Under the pieces are notes generated by a model. That model worked only from the letters and a program-made list of their open reading frames with translations. It was not told the DNA's origin and ran no database searches. Of a stretch of DNA of 10,010 nucleotides, positions 1 to 5,717 are shown piece by piece. How positions within the stretch are numbered: position 1 is the first letter of the stretch; the number at the start of each line of letters is the position of its first letter. Location: the NCBI GenBank assembly GCA_030691805.1, contig JAUYDP010000392.1, forward strand, positions 1 through 10,010. The letters are read 5' to 3'. Both the position numbers and the translations under genes were made by a program. The DNA comes from Dehalococcoidia bacterium (GTDB lineage Bacteria; Chloroflexota; Dehalococcoidia; JAUYDP01).

Positions 1-1
1 G

Positions 2-220
2 GACTTGATGGTTATCAAGGACTGCCTGGGGCCAAGCCTGGACCCCAGCGCCGATGAAGCGGTGGGCACCAAAGTGGGCTTCGATTGCACCAAGCCGGCT
101 CCGCCGGTCCAATTCCCTAGACGTCTGCGGGTCCCAACCGAGGTCATGGATAGCGTGAAGCTGGAGGACTTCATCCCTCAGGACAGGCTGCTTAAGATAC
201 CCTACGAGCCTTACGGGTAG
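2..220 (+). CDS. UbiD-family decarboxylase, C-terminal fragment (5' end outside window)
   Basis: The frame is open from the left edge to a TAG, so only about 72 C-terminal residues are seen. They carry the UbiD-type C-terminal signature: an SLDPSAD segment followed by a G-TKVGFDCTKP segment, equivalent to the 'SxLDPSA ... KxGxDATKP' tail of this family. UbiD enzymes are cytosolic, use prenylated FMN and (de)carboxylate aromatic or alpha,beta-unsaturated acids. Which substrate this one uses cannot be told, because the catalytic Glu-Arg-Glu region lies off the window. In-frame TTG and ATG codons near position 5-10 are internal residues, not starts. No terminator with a T-tract follows; an 8-bp hairpin begins 6 nt after the stop. 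Family assignment is fairly secure; assignment to ubiquinone synthesis specifically is not supported. Confidence 0.8.
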   Translation, partial: DLMVIKDCLGPSLDPSADEAVGTKVGFDCTKPAPPVQFPRRLRVPTEVMDSVKLEDFIPQDRLLKIPYEPYG

Positions 221-225
221 GGGAA

Positions 226-257
226 CGATCCGCAGATTTCACAGATCAAGCGGATCG
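226..257. repeat. 8-bp-stem hairpin containing a ccgcagatttcacagat repeat motif
   Basis: The arms cgatccgc (226-233) and gcggatcg (250-257) are exactly complementary around a 16-nt loop. The loop and left arm include ccgcagatttcacagat. A related motif occurs on the opposite strand at about 2570-2599. No T-run follows the hairpin, so it is a weak candidate as terminator for the preceding gene. Confidence 0.5.
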
Positions 258-322
258 ATAACGTCATTCTGAGCACTCCATGGTCCCGTCGGCCCACCGC
301 AGCGGATGAAAATATGTACCGT

Positions 323-382
323 ATGCCCCAGTGCTTTAGCCTGGGGTGGCGTGCCGCACCCCAGGCTAAAGCACTGGGGCAT
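323..382. repeat. Perfect 25-bp inverted repeat (large hairpin)
   Basis: The left arm (323-347, starting atgccccagtgctttag) and the right arm (358-382) are perfect reverse complements separated by 10 nt. No coding constraint explains this. It could form a very stable hairpin or cruciform, block read-through between the flanking plus-strand genes, or be a dispersed palindromic repeat. No T-tract follows on either strand, so a classical intrinsic terminator is not indicated. Confidence 0.8.
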
Positions 383-538
383 GAGGATCCCGGCAACCCG
401 TGGATTCACTTTCGTAGGAGCCGGAGCGGGGGCAAGAACCATCACCGCATGATAGATGCAGCGGAGGTGAAGAATCTCTCCCTCTCGGAAACAATAGGTC
501 TGCCACCGGCAGGGGTGAGATCCTTCGCTGCACTCAGA

Positions 539-635
539 GCTTGTGAAAAAATAGAGATTCCCCGGCAACCCACGAAGGGGCCGACAGATGCAGCCCTTCG
601 TGGAACTCTCAGGAAGACTAATAAATTCACAAGCT
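539..635. mobile_element. MITE-like palindromic insertion flanked by 6-bp direct repeats
   Basis: The segment begins gcttgtgaa (539-547) and ends ttcacaagc (626-634), exact 9-bp terminal inverted repeats. The complementarity extends to 12 bp if the flanks are counted. An inner exact 10-bp inverted repeat, ccacgaaggg (570-579) / cccttcgtgg (594-603), makes it a long hairpin. The direct repeat ctcaga lies immediately outside on both sides (533-538 and 636-641), as a target duplication would. Deleting the element plus one copy restores a continuous gagatccttcgctgcactcagaatgaca, which resembles a dispersed bacterial intergenic repeat I recall. There is no transposase, so mobilisation would need one in trans. 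The insertion reading is inference; the repeats are directly visible. Confidence 0.6.
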
Positions 636-696
636 CTCAGAATGACATGTAGCAAAGACACTTGGTTCTGGCATTAGTAATAGGGAGAAAGCGAAG

Positions 697-849
697 ATGC
701 CTAAAGTCGTATATGTCAACTGTCCCCACTGCGGGAAGGAGTTCTATATAGGGCAGGAGTTCCTGGTGATCGAAGAATCCTATTGCCACTGCCCCTACTG
801 TAGCCAGGAATTCAAGCCGGAGGCGGCGCGTCGGGCGGCTAGGGCGTAG
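697..849 (+). CDS. Small zinc-ribbon protein (50 aa)
   Basis: ATG at 697 is preceded by a ribosome-binding-type aggga (682-686), and the frame runs 50 codons to TAG. The protein (MPKVVYVNCPHCGKEFYIGQ...) has two knuckles, C9-P-H-C12 and C32-P-Y-C35, with C30 just before the second. This is the usual layout of a single zinc ribbon binding one Zn by four cysteines. An Arg/Ala-rich tail (about residues 43-50) follows. Such ribbons bind nucleic acid or protein partners, but nothing here identifies the partner. It is too short for many gene callers, yet the start signal, cysteine spacing and codon use support a real gene. Its last 11 nt overlap the 3' end of the opposite-strand glycosyltransferase gene. 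I do not recognise a named family. Confidence 0.7.
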   Translation: MPKVVYVNCPHCGKEFYIGQEFLVIEESYCHCPYCSQEFKPEAARRAARA

Positions 850-2311
850 ACCTTTCCAACGGCCCGCCATCCTGAGGGGTTTCGCGAATTAGCTGCTGCC
901 ACTCTTCTGATGTAATGGCAACCTCTATTTCGCCAGCGGCCATCCTCTCCTTCTGGACAGCTATCCACAGTGCCACCTGCTCGTACCTGATGGCGGGCTC
1001 TCTGGCTTGGGACAGCTTGAGACCGCTACTCCACTCGAAGTAGTGCTGAACGTTCCAGAGGCTTATAGCGGCAACCAGGAGGGCCAATCCCAGGCGGCTC
1101 CAGGGATGCCACCACTCAACAGACCAGAGCTTGTCCAGCAGGACCGCCACAATAACGAAGACGAAGACGACCCCAAACACCCCGCGCATGTAGTTGGGGG
1201 GGAATACGGTAAGCAACTGGGTGGTGGCCAGCACCAGCAAGAAGGCTACCATGGGCTGGAAGAGATCCCGACGGTGGAGCAGCAAAGCGGTGAGTATACC
1301 ACCGAAGAAAAACACCCGGGTGACTTGGTCCACCAGCCCTTCCCCCTCCGGCCCCACTCGGGCGTTTTCCACGTCCACGCCGCCGACGGTAGGGTCCAGC
1401 AGCAGGAACCCCCTAACGGTATAGCCAAGCTGGTGCCAGAGAATGCCGGCAGTGGCGCTCTCTCCGTAATACGGACCTGCAAACGAACCGATATAGACAG
1501 ATTTTGACCTCAGGCTGTATCGGTCGTAGTCCTGGCTAATGGTAACCAGATTGGGCAAGAAGACTAAAAGGGCCGCAGCGAGGTAAACTCCCCCGTGTAC
1601 CAGGGCAGTTCTCGGCGCCAGCCGCCGCCGTACAAGCAGGTAGAGGAAGTAAGCCAGGGAAGCCACAGGAAAGAGCATAGTTCCAGGATAGCTGTAGAGC
1701 CCCAGCCCTGCCACCGCGCCCCCCAGCGTCACTAGAAGGACCTTCCTTTTCGACAAACCTCTCTCGACCAGGAGGAAAGCCAGAATGCCGCAGGTAAGCC
1801 CCAGCCCTTTGCCGTCAGCCAGCCAAGTGGACCGGGAGAGGTTCAAGAAGACGTAGTTGGTCCCTAACAGAAGGGCCGCTGATAAACTGGGTCCCACTGA
1901 GAATTTGGTCCTCAGGTAGACATAGAAGGCCGCCAGGACGACAATGCTGAGGAGAGAGGAGGCGAGACGCATTCCCAGCACAGCATGCTCCTCGGGGAAT
2001 ACGCTCACCAGCAGGGCCATGAAATAGACGTTGATGCCGGAGTGGCTGCCGTCACCCATCAGGGAAAGGGGGCTGACCCTCTCCGGGAAGTTAAGGATGC
2101 GCACGATATCGGTAAGGAGGGTGACCTCGTCGCCGGTTACATTGGATGGTAAATCTCCCAGCTTCCAGGACCGCAGTAGAAACAGGACGAGGAGCAGCGG
2201 TAAGGGTGCCAACTCCCAGGGAGACCACGCGATTCCCGCGGTCTCATCACCAGGGTGGCTTCTAAACGACTTTAGTCTATGTTTGACATTGACCTCCGGC
2301 GGCACGTTCAA
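839..2311 (-). CDS. GT-C / GT39-type multi-pass membrane glycosyltransferase
   Basis: A 490-residue polytopic protein. A short cytoplasmic N-terminus leads to a first membrane segment (about 35-48), then the extracytoplasmic acidic motif G60-D61-E62. This Asp-Glu pair is the catalytic/metal site expected in GT-C enzymes of the ArnT/PMT/GT39 type. About ten further hydrophobic segments follow (for example about 94-106, 116-132, 143-157, 170-182, 191-206, 211-227, 237-255, 332-345, 352-369, 375-392, 406-419). The soluble tail (about 425-490) is short. Family members transfer sugars from polyprenyl-phosphate donors to lipids, glycans or proteins outside the membrane; donor and acceptor cannot be inferred. 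The start is uncertain: the longest frame uses TTG (2311), and a GTG two codons later is followed by an SD-like ggaggt inside the frame. It converges on and overlaps the zinc-ribbon gene by 11 nt. Confidence 0.75.
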   Translation of the reverse strand: MNVPPEVNVKHRLKSFRSHPGDETAGIAWSPWELAPLPLLLVLFLLRSWKLGDLPSNVTGDEVTLLTDIVRILNFPERVSPLSLMGDGSHSGINVYFMALLVSVFPEEHAVLGMRLASSLLSIVVLAAFYVYLRTKFSVGPSLSAALLLGTNYVFLNLSRSTWLADGKGLGLTCGILAFLLVERGLSKRKVLLVTLGGAVAGLGLYSYPGTMLFPVASLAYFLYLLVRRRLAPRTALVHGGVYLAAALLVFLPNLVTISQDYDRYSLRSKSVYIGSFAGPYYGESATAGILWHQLGYTVRGFLLLDPTVGGVDVENARVGPEGEGLVDQVTRVFFFGGILTALLLHRRDLFQPMVAFLLVLATTQLLTVFPPNYMRGVFGVVFVFVIVAVLLDKLWSVEWWHPWSRLGLALLVAAISLWNVQHYFEWSSGLKLSQAREPAIRYEQVALWIAVQKERMAAGEIEVAITSEEWQQLIRETPQDGGPLERSTP

Positions 2312-2403
2312 ACTCCACGGGTCTGAGCTTGTTTGTCATCATAGAGGAAAGAAGCTCTCCTTGCATCCGGCAGTTGAGCAATAACAGACGGGGGCCTTCC
2401 CAG

Positions 2404-2432
2404 ATTATACACCCTTGTTCAAGAGGTCGTTA
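2404..2432 (-). promoter_or_regulatory. Possible promoter for the membrane glycosyltransferase
   Basis: On the minus strand a consensus TATAAT (2404-2409) lies about 95 nt upstream of the TTG start. The hexamer 17 nt further up is taacga (2427-2432), a poor -35 match. The call therefore rests on the -10 box and its position. Confidence 0.35.
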
Positions 2433-2478
2433 TAATGGTTGTCTCATAAGAAGGGCTAGATTGGAGGCAGGGCAACCT

Positions 2479-2501
2479 GAGACGGGCCGCCGGCCCGTCT
2501 C
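2479..2501. repeat. GC-rich palindrome (10-bp stem, 3-nt loop)
   Basis: gagacgggcc (2479-2488) and ggcccgtctc (2492-2501) are perfect complements around gcc, with tac following the right arm. It resembles short 'gtag...ctac' intergenic palindromes that I recall from Chloroflexota-type genomes. No T-tract lies on the minus side, so evidence that it terminates the upstream iron-sulfur gene is weak. Confidence 0.65.
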
Positions 2502-2569
2502 TACACGATGTTATTGTCATTTGTAAAACGTTCGGAATTGGGCGTACCTGGAAAGAAGTTATCAGAACA

Positions 2570-2599
2570 AATCTGTGTATCGGCGATATCTGCGGATTC
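2570..2599 (-). repeat. Degenerate copy of the ccgcagat-type repeat
   Basis: Read on the minus strand this is gaatccgcagatatcgccgatacacagattt. It shares atccgcagat-tc with 228-240 on the plus strand and ends with an acacagattt variant of that copy's cacagat. The two look like diverged copies of one dispersed intergenic repeat in opposite orientation. Confidence 0.4.
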
Positions 2600-2615
2600 T
2601 CCGCTGAGCGGCAGG

Positions 2616-3518
2616 TCACCCATTACTTGATGGCCGGGGCCGGCTGGCCGGGCAGTCCCTCATGCACTCGTAGCATTGTCCCACCAACTCGCTGGAGAAG
2701 GCGATATTCTCTACAGAATGGCGGAACCGGCTGCCGTAGGCCAGGAGCTTCCGCTGGTGGGGGTCGGTCTCATCCGCAATTGCCAGGAGCGTCTTGATAA
2801 AGGCATCTATGGAGTTGGTCTGGGCACGGGTATGGCAACGTAGTTGATTGTACTCCATCCATTTTATCTGCCCATCCTCCAACTCGCCGGTGAGGCACAT
2901 AGGGCAGGCCTGAAGACAGGGGGTAGTATGCTTCTTTTCCCACATGCGGACGCAGGAGGGCGCAGGGCAGATGGTCTCAGTGAGAGGTCCGTCTGCGACC
3001 AGGGGCATGGTGGTGACCGCCGCCGAATAGAATAGGAAGCCGTGGGTGGGGTTCAAGAGGATGGCGCCGGCCATGCTCCTGGTCCCCAGTCCGGCCATCT
3101 CCGCCAGTAGCTTGGTGCTGACCAGGGGCGTGTGGCCGGCGCCGTAGCCGGGTGGGATGAGAACGGCGTCATGGCCGTACTTCACCTCGATGAAGGCGGA
3201 AAGCCTGACAGCCAGGCCCTGCATTCCGTGGCTGCCTTCCAGCAGGCCGATGGCCCTCGGATTGCGGCTGCGCCAGGCGCCCCGCAGTGGAGGGCGGCCG
3301 CCCAGGACCAGCACGCTCTTGGCACCGGGCAGGATATCCGTGGGACGGTGGCCCTCCGGAGCTATCTTGTTGATGTCTTTTACCGAGGCGATGCCGCAGA
3401 CCGCCGCGCCGTAGCGTTTGGCCTGGGCCTTTAGCTCATTTTCCGCGCCAGCGGCTTCTGTAACGTTAACGGCCCTTTCTATTCCGCACCTCCCGTGGCT
3501 GGCCGGATCCAGCCCCAT
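2616..3518 (-). CDS. COG1600 (QueG-like) iron-sulfur protein, not a canonical epoxyqueuosine reductase
   Basis: A 300-residue cytosolic protein. Residues about 27-170 match the N-terminal part of COG1600, with 'ELKAQAKRYGAAVCGIA', 'DILPGAKSVLVLG' and the 'GLGTRSMAGAILLNPTHG' segment. A cysteine-rich part follows: C184, C189, C201, C205-P, C208, C228, then C282-x2-C285-x3-C289-P near the end. QueG uses two [4Fe-4S] clusters and cobalamin to reduce epoxyqueuosine in tRNA. Here the first cluster spacing is non-standard and the C-terminal HEAT-like region of long QueG forms is absent. A related but different redox role is therefore more likely. The ATG at 3518 has no SD, but a promoter whose -10 ends 5 nt upstream fits a leaderless mRNA. 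An internal ggaggt exists around codons 9-11, without a suitable start after it. Confidence 0.65.
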   Translation of the reverse strand: MGLDPASHGRCGIERAVNVTEAAGAENELKAQAKRYGAAVCGIASVKDINKIAPEGHRPTDILPGAKSVLVLGGRPPLRGAWRSRNPRAIGLLEGSHGMQGLAVRLSAFIEVKYGHDAVLIPPGYGAGHTPLVSTKLLAEMAGLGTRSMAGAILLNPTHGFLFYSAAVTTMPLVADGPLTETICPAPSCVRMWEKKHTTPCLQACPMCLTGELEDGQIKWMEYNQLRCHTRAQTNSIDAFIKTLLAIADETDPHQRKLLAYGSRFRHSVENIAFSSELVGQCYECMRDCPASRPRPSSNG

Positions 3519-3523
3519 TTAAC

Positions 3524-3552
3524 ATTCTAACGTGCAGTCGATATTCACTCAA
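3524..3552 (-). promoter_or_regulatory. Promoter predicting a leaderless transcript of the iron-sulfur gene
   Basis: On the minus strand, TTGAGT (3547-3552), an exact 17-nt spacer and TAGAAT (3524-3529) form a good sigma70-type promoter. Only 5 nt (gttaa) separate the -10 box from the ATG at 3518, so transcription would begin at or next to the start codon. This agrees with the lack of an SD sequence there. Confidence 0.55.
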
Positions 3553-3681
3553 CCTGCCATGATTGAGAGTAATGCAAGACTCCGCGTAAACGGCTGTGAG
3601 CTAAGGTCTTCCGGCTGAAGTCGGCGCTACCGTTGCCCTGCCCCGACTAACGGAGCTTACTGTACTCCCTGAGGCCGGCTG

Positions 3682-5040
3682 TCAGAGCCCGGCAGCCGCC
3701 ATTTCCTCCTTCAGTGCTCTCAACTTGCGGTTGGTGTCCCGCAGCTTGGCTACATAACTTGTCCATACATCCAGGTCACCCAGCCGTTCATGTAGCGCAC
3801 GCACCCTTTTGAGGAGTTTGCAGGCCTCTCGGTAGTATGGGCGGCTACGCTGAGCGATCAGGTCCTCAGCGTACTGGCGGTAGATCTCCATGGCGGGACG
3901 AGGCTGCGTCTCCTCGGCGGCTTTGGCTACTTCCAGCCTCAGGTCATGGTCGGAGAAACCATAGGGATGCCAGCGACCGTGTTCTTGCTTTTCCCTGACC
4001 GCTTCCAGGGCCAGATCAACCGCGCCTTCGACCAGATGTATTCGGATGAGCGTGTCAGTGTGCTGGCCATGCTTCAGGAAACTGACCAGCTCCGGTCCAA
4101 GGGCCTCCCACCGACCGAGTCTTTGAGCTAGTTGGCGTGTCTCCTTGTAACCCTCCAAACTTGGGCGCATACGGAAAAGCTTCTCTGCCATCTCCAGGGT
4201 AGAGGTATTGTCCTTGCGGCCTTTATAGTAGTCTCTCAGCCATTCCAGGATCCTTGAGTCCTTGGTATTCTCAGATCGTTCTCGCATAAGGAGCTCAGCC
4301 GTACCACCGCGTCTGTGCTTGACGAAGACGTTGGCAAGTCCGATCAAGTCGTAGTCGCCAGCGCGCCGGGCTTCCCCGGTGGCCTCTTCCAGTCGTCCAA
4401 GGGTGAGCAGCCGGTCCACCAGGTCTTCTACGCGCCCTACCTCGCGACAGATGCGCAGAAACCCTTCGTCATCCAGGGTGTCCGCTGCTAGGCTCAGCCA
4501 GAACCCTCCATATTGCTGACGGTTCCATTCGACGTGCTCGTCCCCATCCCTCGGGATGGAGTCACGGACCCAGCCTGCCACCATCCTCCGTTCTTCAGGG
4601 GTCGCCAGCTCCAGGATAAGCCCTGGCACTTCAACGCCCAGGCCGATCCCCCCACTGTCAACGTCATAGCGGTAGATGGCGAACAAGGCCCGCAAGATGG
4701 ACTCACGTGCCCTTGGGTCGTTGCTGACACCTTTCAAACAACCGCCAAGCCCGCTGGCGCATTCGTTGACTACGCCGGCCAGGTCATCTCCCTCATCATG
4801 AGCAGAATCGTAATGCTCAAGGACTACCTCAGCCACGGCCTGGTAAACGAAGGCCGCGCTGATGTGGTCATGCTGTTCGGCGAACCCATCGCCGGTTTCC
4901 ACGATAGGGCGTAGGCGGTCCGCAATCTCGGCTTCGACACCCCGTTGGTACCCGTGTATCCTGAAAGCAGCGCCTGCCTGGCGGCGATACGTTTCCGGGT
5001 CAACCGGTGAGTTGCGCCGGCCCCCTTCTGGTGGCAGCAT
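3682..5040 (-). CDS. Helical-repeat protein resembling the C-terminal part of SWIM zinc-finger proteins (SWIM finger missing)
   Basis: 452 residues, soluble and almost all helical, with TPR/HEAT-like repeats through about 190-440. The opening (PPEGGRRNSPVDPETYRRQ, residues 3-21) matches what normally follows the SWIM zinc finger. The ending (EVAKAAEETQPRPAMEIYRQ ... KLRALKEEMAAAGL, about 367-452) matches the C-terminus of SWIM-containing proteins I recall from Chloroflexota and relatives. The SWIM motif itself (CxC...CxH), which should come first, is absent. Reading upstream in the same frame, a TGA lies 9 nt before the ATG, and I found no SWIM motif in the other minus frames up to about 5300. 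No clear SD precedes the ATG at 5040. It is either an N-terminally truncated remnant that keeps a long intact frame, or a finger-less paralogue. SWIM domains generally bind DNA or protein; the function of this remainder is unknown. Confidence 0.6.
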   Translation of the reverse strand: MLPPEGGRRNSPVDPETYRRQAGAAFRIHGYQRGVEAEIADRLRPIVETGDGFAEQHDHISAAFVYQAVAEVVLEHYDSAHDEGDDLAGVVNECASGLGGCLKGVSNDPRARESILRALFAIYRYDVDSGGIGLGVEVPGLILELATPEERRMVAGWVRDSIPRDGDEHVEWNRQQYGGFWLSLAADTLDDEGFLRICREVGRVEDLVDRLLTLGRLEEATGEARRAGDYDLIGLANVFVKHRRGGTAELLMRERSENTKDSRILEWLRDYYKGRKDNTSTLEMAEKLFRMRPSLEGYKETRQLAQRLGRWEALGPELVSFLKHGQHTDTLIRIHLVEGAVDLALEAVREKQEHGRWHPYGFSDHDLRLEVAKAAEETQPRPAMEIYRQYAEDLIAQRSRPYYREACKLLKRVRALHERLGDLDVWTSYVAKLRDTNRKLRALKEEMAAAGL

Positions 5041-5070
5041 ATATAGTCACAAAATTGGAGTCTCCGTCAC

Positions 5071-5087
5071 TGCCCCGATCCGGGGCA
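5071..5087. repeat. 7-bp-stem hairpin at the truncation point of the SWIM-like gene
   Basis: tgccccg (5071-5077) and cggggca (5081-5087) pair around atc. It lies between the stop of the small ORF (5105) and the start of the SWIM-like ORF (5040), about 30 nt upstream of that ATG on the minus strand. It may be a weak terminator or a repeat scar. Confidence 0.4.
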
Positions 5088-5104
5088 TAGGTAGGGGCAG
5101 ATGC

Positions 5105-5227
5105 TTACTTCTTGCCGCTCCCCATTCTCCTACTATTCTTTCTTTTGCCTGCCTGCTGCCTCCGTCGGAGCGCCTTTATAATGGCATCTGTGGCTGCAAA
5201 TAATGCGGCGGTCTTCACTTCATTCAT
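5105..5227 (-). CDS. Possible small basic protein (40 aa), unknown
   Basis: Within the tail of the frame above, an ATG at 5227 is preceded by an SD-like aggag with 6 nt spacing (rc of 5234-5238), so translation could start here independently. The product begins MNEVKTAALFAATDAIIKAL, a probable helix, and ends in a Lys/Arg-rich tail (RRRQQAGKRKNSRR...). I do not recognise it. It shares the reading frame of the MmeI-like remnant, so it could also just be that frame's end. Confidence 0.3.
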   Translation of the reverse strand: MNEVKTAALFAATDAIIKALRRRQQAGKRKNSRRMGSGKK

Positions 5228-5512
5228 CTTTTCTCCTGTCCTTCCCCCTACTTCCCTCTGCGGCCTCAACGGCTGAGTGTATAGATCGTACTTCCGTGAT
5301 CGACAGGCAGACAGGCCCCGGCGCAGCATCTGCTTGACCAGGGCGATCAACTTAGCCCCTTTCTCGAAGGTGAAGCTAGAGCCTTCGGCGTCAGCCTCCG
5401 CAGGCGTGGGGTGCTCCAGCAGGCGGCAGAGGTCAATGAAGTGCTCCTGAGCGGCGGAGCGCTCTTTCAGCTTGGCCTTAGACCATTTGGCGACGAACTC
5501 ATCCAGGCGCAC
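5105..5512 (-). pseudogene. N-terminal remnant of an MmeI-like DNA methyltransferase/restriction enzyme, fused to unrelated sequence
   Basis: A GTG start (5512) has a strong SD, aggagg (5517-5522), 4 nt upstream. Residues 1-53 look like the N-terminus of MmeI-type type II restriction-modification proteins: a 'LDEFVAKW' start, then 'LKERSAAQEHFIDLCRLL', 'PTPAEAD' and 'FTFEKGA'. In the family this leads into a Gly-rich nuclease region (GWADVWKRG-like) and, much later, the methylase domain of a protein of about 900 residues. Here the similarity stops at about codon 53 (near 5354), and the next ~42 residues plus a basic 40-residue tail are unrecognisable. Nuclease and methylase parts are absent. 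I read it as a decayed, truncated restriction gene whose start signals survive; the open frame downstream is probably chance or a separate small gene. Family recognition is from memory of the motif pattern. Confidence 0.55.
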
Positions 5513-5572
5513 GGGGCCTCCTTTGCCCGGACATTATTAGCTCTTCTTTGGGAGAGCGCTGGTCCGCGGGCC

Positions 5573-5605
5573 CGCCCGTTGCCGGCGTACGGACGCCAGC
5601 GGGCG
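5573..5605. repeat. GC-rich imperfect hairpin
   Basis: The outer arms cgcccg (5573-5578) and cgggcg (5600-5605) and the inner arms ggcgt (5584-5588) and acgcc (5593-5597) pair, with an asymmetric internal bulge. It lies about 60 nt upstream of the GTG of the MmeI-like remnant. Confidence 0.4.
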
Positions 5606-5717
5606 CGGTGGGACTCGAGGTTTGGGTTAAGGTACTGTTTTTGTCACCTAACAGCATTGGGCCTCTAATCCCCTACTTATATGATTGAAGCGGGCCGCTT
5701 GTCAAATCCTTGTCGGA

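Larger units (their letters stand above)
221..696. other. 476-nt non-coding gap with several palindromic repeats
   Basis: I see no convincing gene here. Open frames exist on both strands, but they run through inverted repeats and look like nothing known. The gap holds an 8-bp hairpin (226-257), a 25-bp perfect inverted repeat (323-382), a MITE-like element (539-635) and a short copy of the motif gtcattctga (263-272), whose reverse complement recurs at 637-646. Confidence 0.6.
2312..2615. other. 304-nt intergenic gap between two minus-strand genes
   Basis: No gene is supported here. The gap contains a perfect minus-strand TATAAT box (2404-2409), a 23-bp GC-rich palindrome (2479-2501) and a degenerate repeat (2570-2599). 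The spacing suggests the two flanking minus-strand genes are not tightly co-transcribed. Confidence 0.5.

Noticed and set aside
314..652. 112-codon plus-strand open frame in the first gap (and a 140-codon one opposite, 239-661)
   Set aside because: Both run straight through the 25-bp palindrome and the MITE-like element, have no SD, and resemble no protein; they are by-products of GC-rich repeats.
1007..1507. 166-codon plus-strand frame inside the glycosyltransferase gene
   Set aside because: It is antisense to a well-supported membrane protein with clear transmembrane periodicity; its composition is that of a shadow frame.
2479..2501. Intrinsic terminator of the iron-sulfur gene
   Set aside because: The stem is good but no T-run follows on the minus strand, so it is reported only as a palindrome.
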